The translations under genes were made by a program, and so were the position numbers. Of a stretch of 11,379 nucleotides of DNA, positions 1 through 6,534 are shown one piece after another. Location of the stretch: NCBI GenBank assembly GCA_947458775.1, contig CANGZX010000004.1, positions 1 to 11,379 of the forward strand, given 5' to 3'. The notes beneath the pieces were generated by a model, which was not told the DNA's origin, did not search any database, and saw nothing but the letters and a program-made list of their open reading frames with translations. Position 1 is the stretch's first letter; every line of letters begins with the position of its first letter. This DNA is from Sphingobacteriaceae bacterium. Lineage in GTDB: Bacteria; Bacteroidota; Bacteroidia; Sphingobacteriales; Sphingobacteriaceae.

Positions 1-176
1 GCGCATTCTTCACTGAATTCTCTAATAAGAGCTTCTAACAAGCCTTCGCCATACTCTAAACCACCACCCGGAAACTTGCTAAACCGAAAACCATGTTCTT
101 CCTCATCGCTAATAAGCACCCTATTTTGCTCATCTAGTAATAAGCCATATACACGCACATTAAAGGGGTAATTCAT
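1..176 (-). CDS. Nudix hydrolase, N-terminal part (runs off the left edge)
   Basis: This is the first 58 codons of a Nudix-family pyrophosphohydrolase; the rest lies beyond position 1. Translation from the ATG at 176-174 begins MNYPFNVRVYGLLLDEQNRV. A nearly complete Nudix box follows at residues 38-58: glycine, five residues, glutamate, seven residues, then REFSEEC, matching GX5EX7REUXEEXGU up to the edge. The EE pair and the RE glutamate are the usual Mg2+ ligands. Nudix enzymes hydrolyse nucleoside diphosphates linked to another group, but the substrate cannot be read from this part. The start lies 2 bases after the stop of the cation transporter gene, so the two are probably co-transcribed and perhaps translationally coupled. 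The family call is firm; the function is open. Confidence 0.88.
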   Translation of the reverse strand, partial: MNYPFNVRVYGLLLDEQNRVLISDEEEHGFRFSKFPGGGLEYGEGLLEALIREFSEEC

Positions 177-178
177 GC

Positions 179-1168
179 TTAATCGAAATGTTTTTGGTTT
201 TTAACAACCCGATCTGCCGTCCAAACAATGTCTTTTTGTTGCGCTTCGACCCTCACCTTGCAACTTTCCATGCGGCAATAGTGGCAACACTGCGGAATGC
301 AGGGATCGGTATGGATAAATAATTCGGTATCCTCAAAAATATGGTTATTTACAAGCGCATCTATAGCCGACACTTGTTCATGCGCCTGATTTAAATCAAA
401 ATAATAAGGTAGCGTAATGTGGCAATCTATATGCAAATCACTGCCGTATTGTTGCGTACGCAGGTTATGTACATCAATCCAAGAACTCTGGCGATTGGCC
501 TGTAAAACGGCTATAATGGCTTCTACCTTTGTTAAATCAGATTCATCCATTAATCCACCAACTGATTTTCGCACCAAACGATAGCCGCTGTAACACACGT
601 AACAGCCTAGCGCCATGGAAAGCAAACTATCTAACACATATATCCCCGTAAAGGAAATAAGTATTAAACCAGCTACTAAACCGGCACTACTCACGGCATC
701 GGTAAGTAAATGCTTTCCGTCGGCTTGCAGCGTTATAGAATTTAGTTTTTTGCCAGAATTAATGAGATATAGTCCCAAGAGCAAATTAATGAGACCTGTA
801 GCACCAATAATAAGGGCTCCCTCACTAATATTGGTAATGGCATGCGGATAAAAAATGGCGTATATAGATTTAAAAAGAATTAAAAGCCCAGCCATCGAAA
901 TGAGTGATCCTTCAACAAAAACGGCGAAAAATTCTACTTTTCCGTGCCCATAGGGGTGGTTTATATCTCTAGGCTGACTAGATAAGTAAATGCTGTAAAA
1001 AGCAAAAGCACTAGCTAAAACATTCACAATACTTTCGGCAGCATCGGTTAAAATAGCATTGGAAGAGGTGATGAAATAGGCGAAAAACTTTACTAGCATA
1101 AGCAATATGCTTACACTGAGCGATAGTATGATGATGCGTTTTTGGCTTTTCACGTGCTTGATTTTCAA
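179..1168 (-). CDS. Cation diffusion facilitator (CDF) transporter, YiiP/FieF-like
   Basis: This is an inner-membrane divalent-metal/proton antiporter of 329 aa, the usual size for the family, with about six membrane segments in residues 12-200 and a cytoplasmic metal-binding domain after that. It aligns without gaps to my memory of E. coli YiiP over the N-terminal half. Second-site ligands D68, H71 and H75 (in NHPYGHGK) are kept, as are H153 and D157 of the transport site. The other two transport-site positions, D45 and D49 in YiiP, are E45 and N49 here. The C-terminal domain keeps H234, H250, H286 and D288 and adds a cysteine cluster (C290, C294, C295, C298, C303). The metal (Zn, Fe, Mn or Co) cannot be assigned. 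No ATG fits: the listed start is TTG at 1168, and GTG at 1153 (codon 6) is a real alternative because a promoter-like box sits only 2 bases before the TTG. A Nudix gene follows at a 2-base gap. Confidence 0.92.
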   Translation of the reverse strand: MKIKHVKSQKRIIILSLSVSILLMLVKFFAYFITSSNAILTDAAESIVNVLASAFAFYSIYLSSQPRDINHPYGHGKVEFFAVFVEGSLISMAGLLILFKSIYAIFYPHAITNISEGALIIGATGLINLLLGLYLINSGKKLNSITLQADGKHLLTDAVSSAGLVAGLILISFTGIYVLDSLLSMALGCYVCYSGYRLVRKSVGGLMDESDLTKVEAIIAVLQANRQSSWIDVHNLRTQQYGSDLHIDCHITLPYYFDLNQAHEQVSAIDALVNNHIFEDTELFIHTDPCIPQCCHYCRMESCKVRVEAQQKDIVWTADRVVKNQKHFD

Positions 1169-1170
1169 AC

Positions 1171-1178
1171 CAAAGTTA
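1171..1178 (-). promoter_or_regulatory. Candidate Bacteroidota -7 box for the CDF gene
   Basis: The minus strand reads TAACTTTG, an exact match to TAnnTTTG. No clear -33 TTG lies at the expected distance. Transcription starting a few bases downstream would begin inside the first codons counted from the TTG start, which favours the GTG at 1153 as the real start. Eight-base matches arise by chance in AT-rich DNA, so this is only suggestive. Confidence 0.4.
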
Positions 1179-1249
1179 GCAAACCAAATTCTAAGACCTA
1201 CTATTCAGATAAATTATAGCTTAAACCTTTCAAAATGGCTATATTTTTT

Positions 1250-1257
1250 TATTTTTG
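1250..1257 (+). promoter_or_regulatory. Candidate Bacteroidota -7 box for the aminotransferase
   Basis: TATTTTTG matches TAnnTTTG and ends 5 bases before the ATG at 1263. A weak -33-like TTTC lies at 1228-1231, 18 bases upstream of the box. If used, the mRNA would be leaderless or nearly so. The surrounding T-rich run makes a chance match quite possible. Confidence 0.35.
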
Positions 1258-1262
1258 AAGAT

Positions 1263-2456
1263 ATGACAGCTCTTTCTAAACGTATACATGCTTTAGCCGA
1301 ATCGCAAACTATTAAAATGGCCAAAATGGGCCGCGATTTAGCCGCAAAAGGTATCGATATTATTAACTTGAGTTTTGGAGAACCCGACTTTAATACACCC
1401 GATTATATCAAAGATGCGGCAAAAAAAGCGCTAGATAACAACTTTACATTTTATACACCAGTGTCGGGTTATCCGGAACTGCGTAAAGCCATTACCGAAA
1501 AATTACGTGTAGATAATAATTTAAGCTACGATTCCGATCAGATTGTGGTAACCACCGGAGCAAAACAAGCCTTGGCCAATGCCCTATTGTGTTTAGTAAA
1601 TCCGGGCGATGAGGTACTCATTCCAACGCCTTATTGGGTGTCGTATTCAGAAATGGTAAAATTAGCCGAAGGCACTTCGGTTTTTATACCTACAACCGTT
1701 GAACAGAATTTTAAAATTACTGCTCAACAATTAGAGCAAGCCATTACCCCAAAAACTAAGGTTTTTATGTTTTCATCGCCTTGCAACCCTACCGGTAGCG
1801 TATATAGTTATGAGGAATTGGCAGAATTAGCGAAGGTTTTTGAGAAATACCCTGAAATTTACATTTTATCGGATGAAATTTACGAACACATCAATTTTGG
1901 AGATAAGCACGAATCCATTGCTCAGTTTGCATCGTTGAAAGAGCGGGTAATACTTATAAATGGATTTTCTAAAGCCTTTGCCATGACCGGCTGGCGTTTG
2001 GGCTACTTGGCTGCCAGCAAAGAAATTGCCCAAGCCTGCGATAAAATGCAAGGGCAAATTACTTCGGGCACTAGTTCTATTGCGCAACGTGCGGGCATTG
2101 CAGCTTGCGAAGGCGGCTTAGAAAGTGTATTGAAAATGAAAGCGGCTTTTTTAAAGCGTCGAGATTTGGTATACGGGCTTTTAAAAGCCATTCCGGGCAT
2201 AAAAACAAACCTACCAAGTGGTGCTTTTTACTTTTTCCCAGATGTAAGTAGTTATTTCGGCAAAAGCGCAAATGGAGAAAAAATAAATGATGCCTTAGAT
2301 TTAAGCCTATACCTATTAAACGAAGCACATGTAGCCTTGGTTTCCGGCGATGCTTTTGGCGATCCGAACTCTATTCGTATTTCTTACGCAGCTTCTGAAG
2401 AAAAACTAAGCGAAGCGATGAAGCGCATTGCTGCAGCTTTAGCCAAACTAGTTTAA
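1263..2456 (+). CDS. aspC: Class I PLP-dependent aminotransferase (aspartate or aspartate/prephenate type)
   Basis: This cytosolic PLP enzyme moves amino groups between aspartate or related amino acids and 2-oxo acids. It has 397 aa, normal for the family. The fold-type I landmarks are in order: FGEPDFNTPD near residue 38, TPVSGYPELR near 65, TTGAKQA near 97, NPTG at 175-178, SDEIY at 203-207 with the PLP-pyridine aspartate D204, SKAFAMTGWRLG with Schiff-base lysine K237, and RIS with the carboxylate-binding arginine R372. It resembles the subgroup Ib enzymes, some of which also transaminate prephenate, so the symbol is provisional. The frame is open upstream to 1107, but that stretch overlaps the divergent CDF gene and does not look like the family; homology begins at MTALSKRIHALAESQTIKMA, which fixes the ATG at 1263. 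It converges with the permease gene, with 3 bases between the stops. Confidence 0.93.
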   Translation: MTALSKRIHALAESQTIKMAKMGRDLAAKGIDIINLSFGEPDFNTPDYIKDAAKKALDNNFTFYTPVSGYPELRKAITEKLRVDNNLSYDSDQIVVTTGAKQALANALLCLVNPGDEVLIPTPYWVSYSEMVKLAEGTSVFIPTTVEQNFKITAQQLEQAITPKTKVFMFSSPCNPTGSVYSYEELAELAKVFEKYPEIYILSDEIYEHINFGDKHESIAQFASLKERVILINGFSKAFAMTGWRLGYLAASKEIAQACDKMQGQITSGTSSIAQRAGIAACEGGLESVLKMKAAFLKRRDLVYGLLKAIPGIKTNLPSGAFYFFPDVSSYFGKSANGEKINDALDLSLYLLNEAHVALVSGDAFGDPNSIRISYAASEEKLSEAMKRIAAALAKLV

Positions 2457-2459
2457 AAA

Positions 2460-3722
2460 TTATTTACTTCGAATAGCTTCTACCGGATCTAACCTAGATG
2501 CCATAAAGGCTGGGATAAATCCTGAAATTAACCCGATAACTGTAGATAATACAACGGTAAGTAAAACCTTGCCCATATCTACTATAATTGTTAAATCGGC
2601 AAAGGTTTTGGCCAATAGGGTTAATAAAAATACTAGGGCTAAGCCAATTATACCTCCCATTAAACATAAAGCCACCGATTCGAATAAGAATTGTAGCAAA
2701 ATGAAGTAATTCTTGGCACCCAATGATTTTTGAATACCGATAATGTTGGTGCGTTCTTTTACCGATACAAACATGATATTGGCAATGCCAAAACCACCCA
2801 CCAGAATAGAAAAACCACCAATAAAGGCTCCAGCAAAGTTTATGATACCAAACATTTGATCGAGCTGAGCAGTTAAAATAGTTGATTTATTTAAGGCAAA
2901 ATCGTCATCATCACGCGGGTTTATTCGACGAATAGAGCGCATGGTACCCCTTAATTCACTTTCTACCTCGTTAATATAAATATCTCCTAAACCTTTTACG
3001 GTAATTTGCGGATCATAGCGTTCGTCCTCTACATTGATTACGTTACGGGCAAAATTTAGCGGTAATAAAATCAATTTATCGGCCGAAATGCCCAACATAT
3101 CTTCACCCTCCTTCTCAAAAATACCAATAACCGTTACTCGTCTACCCAATACTTTAATGGTTTTCCCAATCGGACTTTCGTTCGGAAATAAGCCATCGGC
3201 AACCGTATAGCCCAAAATAGCAACTGGGCTACCTGCTCTACTTTCAATTTCGGTAAAGTAGCGGCCGTCTGAAAAATTAAATATTCAGGTTTTATATAAA
3301 TCGTGGCTTGCCGCACTTAAACTAACACCTTCTACACTATTGTTACGGTATTTTACCACCCTATTCCCCATACTGGTTTCATACGCTACACCATCGGCAG
3401 TTTGTAAACGGTTAGCTAATTTTTCGAAATCGCGAATTTTAGGTACAGGTCTACGCATGTATTTCCACCAAGGATAATCACCAAAACCACCCCAAGGCCA
3501 TTTTTGAACATAAATGGTATTACTTCCCAATTTTTCTACACTGTTTTGCAAATTATTACGCAAGGTATCTACGGCAGAAAATACACCAATGATGGTCATA
3601 ATACCAATGGTGATGCCCAATAAAGATAAAATGGTTCTTAATTTGTTCTGACGTAGGGCGTCAAAAGCAAAAATGAAGCTCTCTTTTAATAATCTGAGGA
3701 ATAACATACCTTTATAAGACAT
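2460..3722 (-). pseudogene. MacB/FtsX-type ABC transporter permease interrupted by an in-frame TGA
   Basis: Read as one frame this region has 421 codons, a normal size for a MacB-like permease, but codon 146 (3287-3285) is TGA. Before it come an N-terminal amphipathic stretch, the first membrane helix (about residues 30-52, LLGITIGIMTIIGVFSAVD) and the start of the extracytoplasmic MacB_PCD domain. After it, with no frame change, the periplasmic domain resumes (FNFSDGRYFTEIE), followed by three membrane helices of the FtsX domain, the VKERTNIIGIQKSLGA cytoplasmic loop and the closing RLDPVEAIRSK. Everything outside the stop looks well conserved. Such permeases pair with a MacB/LolD-type ATPase to export or extract substrates across the envelope; no ATPase gene is in the window. 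The 145-aa upstream product has one helix and is unlikely to work alone. The downstream part has a frame-internal TTG at 3215 but no ATG near the break. The start is ATG 3722, or ATG 3707 (M6). A recent nonsense mutation, a sequencing error or readthrough would all fit. Confidence 0.85.
3285..3287 (-). other. Premature in-frame TGA in the permease gene
   Basis: On the minus strand the frame reads SHDLYKT, then TGA, then IFNFSDGRYF. The stop is in frame with both halves, so no frameshift is needed to restore the protein. One-base changes could have produced it from CGA or AGA (Arg), GGA (Gly), TGG (Trp), TTA (Leu), TCA (Ser) or TGT/TGC (Cys); the ancestral residue cannot be chosen from this window alone. 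Confidence 0.95.
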
Positions 3723-3812
3723 TGCAAATGCAAAAACGTTACAAATCTCTACTCATTAAATTTAGTCATTTTAACTCTACCTTTTAACAGCCATTTTACC
3801 AATTATTTTATC

Positions 3813-3820
3813 TAAATTTG
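3813..3820 (+). promoter_or_regulatory. Bacteroidota -7 box for queA-ispD
   Basis: TAAATTTG matches TAnnTTTG exactly and lies 25 bases before the queA ATG, which leaves a leader of about 15-20 bases. No good -33 TTG is visible upstream. It sits in the 123-base gap between the divergent permease and queA genes, where a promoter is required. I saw no exact box for the permease in the other direction. Confidence 0.6.
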
Positions 3821-3845
3821 CGCCCTTAATCATATAAAAACACAT

Positions 3846-4895
3846 ATGAAACTATCTCAATTTAAATTCAATTTACCCGATTCTTTAATTGCTCACGAAC
3901 CTTCAGACAAACGTGATGAAGCCCGTTTAATGGTGTTAGACCGAAAGACAGGTGCTATAGAACATAAAATTTTTAAAGATGTTTTGGGCTATTTCGATGA
4001 GAAAGATGTGATGATTTTAAATAATACAAAGGTATTCCCTGCACGTTTATACGGAAATAAAGAAAAAACAGGCGCTACCATTGAAGTATTCTTGTTAAGA
4101 GAGTTAAACAAAGACTTACGTTTATGGGATGTGTTGGTAGATCCGGCTCGTAAAATTCGTGTAGGCAATAAACTTTATTTTGGCGACGATGATTTATTAG
4201 TTGCCGAGGTGGTAGATAATACTACATCACGAGGACGTACCATTCGTTTCTTATTTGATGGTACAAATGAGGAGTTTCGCAGAAATATTGAAATTTTAGG
4301 GGAAACACCCCTTCCAAAATACATTAAACGTAAGGCCACCGAAGAGGACAAAGAGCGTTACCAAACCGTTTATGCAAAAAACGAAGGTGCTGTTGCCGCT
4401 CCTACTGCAGGTTTACACTTTAGCCGCGAATTAATGAAACGCCTTGAATTGAAAGGAATTGATTTTGCGGAAGTAACCTTACACGTTGGCCTAGGTACCT
4501 TCCGTCAGGTTGAGGTTGAAGATTTGACTAAGCATAAAATGGATTCGGAGCAGTATATTATTGAAGAACCAACAGTACGCATGATAAATAACGCATTGGA
4601 AGAAAAACGCCGTATTTGTGCGGTAGGAACCACTTCTATGAGGGCTATTGAATCGTCTGTTTCTGCAGCTCGTAATCTAAAACCTGCTAACGATTGGACG
4701 AGTAAATTCATATTCCCTCCTTACGAATTTAGCATTGCCAATTCCATGATTACCAATTTTCACACGCCAGAATCGACCTTAATGATGATGGTTGCTGCAT
4801 TTGGTGGATACGATCATATTATGAATGCCTACGAAGTAGCTGTGAAAGAAAAATACAAGTTCTACAGCTATGGAGATGCCATGTTGATTATCTAA
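3846..4895 (+). CDS. queA: S-adenosylmethionine:tRNA ribosyltransferase-isomerase QueA
   Basis: QueA transfers and rearranges the ribosyl part of S-adenosylmethionine onto 7-aminomethyl-7-deazaguanine at the wobble position of GUN tRNAs, giving epoxyqueuosine, the penultimate step to queuosine. The 349-aa length is standard. Family motifs occur in order: [17 protein letters not shown] (17-33), FPARLYG (64-70), [11 protein letters not shown] (152-162), AAPTAGLHF (184-192), [10 protein letters not shown] (213-222), [10 protein letters not shown] (261-270) and [19 protein letters not shown] (303-321). The ATG at 3846 starts the conserved [11 protein letters not shown]. ispD begins 17 bases after the stop, so the two share a transcript. 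Other queuosine genes are not in the window. Confidence 0.97.
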   Translation: MKLSQFKFNLPDSLIAHEPSDKRDEARLMVLDRKTGAIEHKIFKDVLGYFDEKDVMILNNTKVFPARLYGNKEKTGATIEVFLLRELNKDLRLWDVLVDPARKIRVGNKLYFGDDDLLVAEVVDNTTSRGRTIRFLFDGTNEEFRRNIEILGETPLPKYIKRKATEEDKERYQTVYAKNEGAVAAPTAGLHFSRELMKRLELKGIDFAEVTLHVGLGTFRQVEVEDLTKHKMDSEQYIIEEPTVRMINNALEEKRRICAVGTTSMRAIESSVSAARNLKPANDWTSKFIFPPYEFSIANSMITNFHTPESTLMMMVAAFGGYDHIMNAYEVAVKEKYKFYSYGDAMLII

Positions 4896-4912
4896 AACGC
4901 TTTTCTAAAGCC

Positions 4913-5581
4913 ATGAAACGTTACGCCATACTAGTTGGAGGTGGTTCTGGCAGCAGAATGCAACAAGATATTCCTAAACAATTTTTATTGCTAGATGGCA
5001 AGCCGGTGCTTATGCACACCTTGGAGGCTTTTTACCATTCGGAACCACGTCCAGAAATTGTAGTGGTGCTCAATGTTGATTTTCATGAATATTGGGAAAA
5101 ACTATGCAAAACATATCAATGCATCATTCCACATACACTGGTTAAAGCCGGACAAGAACGTTTTTTTTCAGTAAAAAATGGGCTAAAATTTGTAAAAGGG
5201 AAAGCCTTGGTTGCCATACACGATGCGGTTAGACCTATTATCAAAAAAGATAAAATAGAACACGCATTTAGCTATGCAGAAGTACATGGAAATGCAGTTT
5301 TAGCTATCCCCTCTAAAGATTCGGTGAGACTAAGCGATACGAAAGAAAATAAAGCTGTGGCCAGAGAACTCGTTTATCTCATTCAAACACCGCAAATATT
5401 TACAAGTACTATGCTCAAAAAAGCATATCAACAAGAGTTTAGAACTTCCTTTACCGACGATGCTTCGGTAGTGGAACATGCTGGAGTGGCCATACACTTG
5501 GTAGAAGGCGACCCCAAAAACATAAAAATTACCTACCCCGAAGATTTGGCCTTAGCCGAGGTATTCTTAAAACAGGTTTAA
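4913..5581 (+). CDS. ispD: 2-C-methyl-D-erythritol 4-phosphate cytidylyltransferase IspD
   Basis: IspD joins MEP and CTP to form CDP-methylerythritol, the third step of the non-mevalonate isoprenoid pathway, in the cytosol. The protein has 222 aa, close to the usual 225-240. The nucleotide-binding loop VGGGSGSRMQQDIPKQF (8-24) carries R15 and K22, equivalent to the catalytic R20 and K27 of the E. coli enzyme. GQERFFSVKNG (80-90), IHDAVRP (102-108, with D104) and TPQIFTS (159-165) follow. FTDDASVVEHAG (180-191) and GDPKNIKITYPEDL (199-212, with K204) complete the family signature. It is the second gene of a queA-ispD unit and ends immediately before a strong hairpin terminator. Confidence 0.96.
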   Translation: MKRYAILVGGGSGSRMQQDIPKQFLLLDGKPVLMHTLEAFYHSEPRPEIVVVLNVDFHEYWEKLCKTYQCIIPHTLVKAGQERFFSVKNGLKFVKGKALVAIHDAVRPIIKKDKIEHAFSYAEVHGNAVLAIPSKDSVRLSDTKENKAVARELVYLIQTPQIFTSTMLKKAYQQEFRTSFTDDASVVEHAGVAIHLVEGDPKNIKITYPEDLALAEVFLKQV

Positions 5582-5614
5582 AAAAAGCCCTCCCGAAATT
5601 CGGGAGGGCTTTTT
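5582..5614. terminator. Intrinsic terminator, probably bidirectional
   Basis: Positions 5586-5597 (AGCCCTCCCGAA) pair perfectly with 5599-5610 (TTCGGGAGGGCT), leaving a nominal one-base loop at 5598 that would open to about five bases. A-tracts before and T-tracts after (5610-5614) let the hairpin work on both strands. It starts directly after the ispD stop and lies 1 base beyond the stop of the convergent DUF2795 gene, so it can end both transcripts. Confidence 0.93.
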
Positions 5615-5615
5615 A

Positions 5616-5837
5616 CTAATATTCGTCTTCGTTAAAGAAAAAATCGTCTTTGGTTGGATAATCGGGCCAAATTTCTTCAATATTTTCATAAGGCTCACCA
5701 TCATCTTCCAATGCTTGTAAATTCTCGATTACTTCAACTGGCGCACCAGAACGAATGGCATAATCAATTAATTCGTCTTTGGTAGCCGGCCAAGGGGCAT
5801 CCTCTAAATGTGAGGCTAATTCTAAGGTCCAATACAT
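5616..5837 (-). CDS. Small acidic DUF2795-family protein
   Basis: This 73-aa protein of unknown function is strongly acidic, with aspartate and glutamate concentrated in the second half (EDDGEPYENIEEIWPDY near 44-60 and NEDEY at the end). I recognise the DAPWPATKDELIDYAIRSGA core (13-32) and the IWPDYPTKDDF tail as the DUF2795 pattern common in Bacteroidota. The core could form two short helices, as in small helical-bundle proteins; it has no membrane segment or signal peptide and is probably cytosolic. It has its own promoter-like box and a terminator 1 base past its TAG stop, so it may be a single-gene unit. The family call is firm; the function is not known to me. Confidence 0.88.
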   Translation of the reverse strand: MYWTLELASHLEDAPWPATKDELIDYAIRSGAPVEVIENLQALEDDGEPYENIEEIWPDYPTKDDFFFNEDEY

Positions 5838-5863
5838 AGGCTTTACAATTGTTTTATTTTTCG

Positions 5864-5871
5864 CAAAAATA
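5864..5871 (-). promoter_or_regulatory. Bacteroidota -7 box for the DUF2795 gene
   Basis: The minus strand reads TATTTTTG, matching TAnnTTTG, 26 bases before the ATG at 5837. It lies in the 76-base gap after the adenosyltransferase gene. No convincing -33 element was seen. The spacing to the start codon is like that of the queA box. Confidence 0.55.
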
Positions 5872-5913
5872 GAATAATCTAGTACAGTTTATAAAGAAGT
5901 TTTACACATTCGG

Positions 5914-6462
5914 TTAAATACGTGGAATCCACTTATTTTCTTCAATTTGATTATCGAAACACAATTTCCTGGATAGCACAAACAAATAATCACTCAATCT
6001 GTTTAAATACACCATTACTTTTTCGTCTACAAAACTGTCTTCGCTCAAATGCACGCAAATACGTTCGGCACGGCGGCATACACAACGAGCAAGGTGACAA
6101 AAAGATACCGCATTAGAACCGCCTGGCAAAATAAAATGGCGCAACTCGGGTAAATCGGCTGTCATGGTATCTATTTCTTTTTCCAATAATTCTATATCTT
6201 CTTGATGTAAATCAGGAATTTTCATTTTTGATTTCTCCGGATCGGAAGCCAAAGCAGAACCAATGGTAAACAAGCGATCTTGAATTTCTTTCAATAAATT
6301 TTGTTGATGCTCAGACACCTGCTGATCGCGAATTAAACCAATATACGAGTTGAGTTCATCAACCGTACCATAGCTTTCTATACGCAAATGGTGTTTAGGA
6401 ACACGGGTACCACCAATTAATGATGTTTGACCTTGATCGCCTGTTTTAGTGTAAATTTTCAT
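5914..6462 (-). CDS. pduO: PduO-type cob(I)alamin adenosyltransferase
   Basis: This enzyme moves the adenosyl group of ATP to cob(I)alamin or cob(I)yrinic acid a,c-diamide, making adenosylcobalamin for B12-dependent mutases. At 182 aa it is typical of the trimeric ATR family. The N-terminal ATP loop TKTGDQGQTSLIGG (5-18) is followed by ESYGTVDELNSYIG (29-42), FILPGG (110-115), the cobalamin-site helix with RCVCRRAERICVHL (126-139, matching human MMAB CRAVCRRAER) and YLNRLSDYLFVLSR (152-165). No B12-dependent enzyme or B12 synthesis gene is in the window. It lies 72 bases downstream of chrA on the same strand; read-through from chrA or its own unrecognised promoter are both possible. The symbol reflects family type, not a propanediol-utilisation role. 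Confidence 0.94.
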   Translation of the reverse strand: MKIYTKTGDQGQTSLIGGTRVPKHHLRIESYGTVDELNSYIGLIRDQQVSEHQQNLLKEIQDRLFTIGSALASDPEKSKMKIPDLHQEDIELLEKEIDTMTADLPELRHFILPGGSNAVSFCHLARCVCRRAERICVHLSEDSFVDEKVMVYLNRLSDYLFVLSRKLCFDNQIEENKWIPRI

Positions 6463-6534
6463 AGCTCCGAAGTAACGAAATTTTAAGCAAACCTTGGTGT
6501 AGTTTTTTATTAAATAAACGTAAATTTTTTCACA

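Noticed and set aside
1107..1262. In-frame upstream extension of the aminotransferase (52 extra residues)
   Set aside because: It overlaps the divergent CDF gene, does not resemble the family, and homology begins at the ATG at 1263.
3260..3290. TGA as a selenocysteine codon
   Set aside because: The family has no selenoprotein members that I know of, the position is not catalytic, and I see no convincing SECIS-like hairpin just downstream of the TGA.
3134..3316. Short minus-strand frame across the permease break, suggesting a frameshift
   Set aside because: Both permease halves are in the same frame around a single TGA, so no shift is needed; this frame is a shadow without family features.
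6505..6530. AT-rich inverted repeat (TTTATT/AATAAA) between chrA and the adenosyltransferase
   Set aside because: It has almost no loop and only A-T pairs; it is expected by chance in AT-rich spacer.
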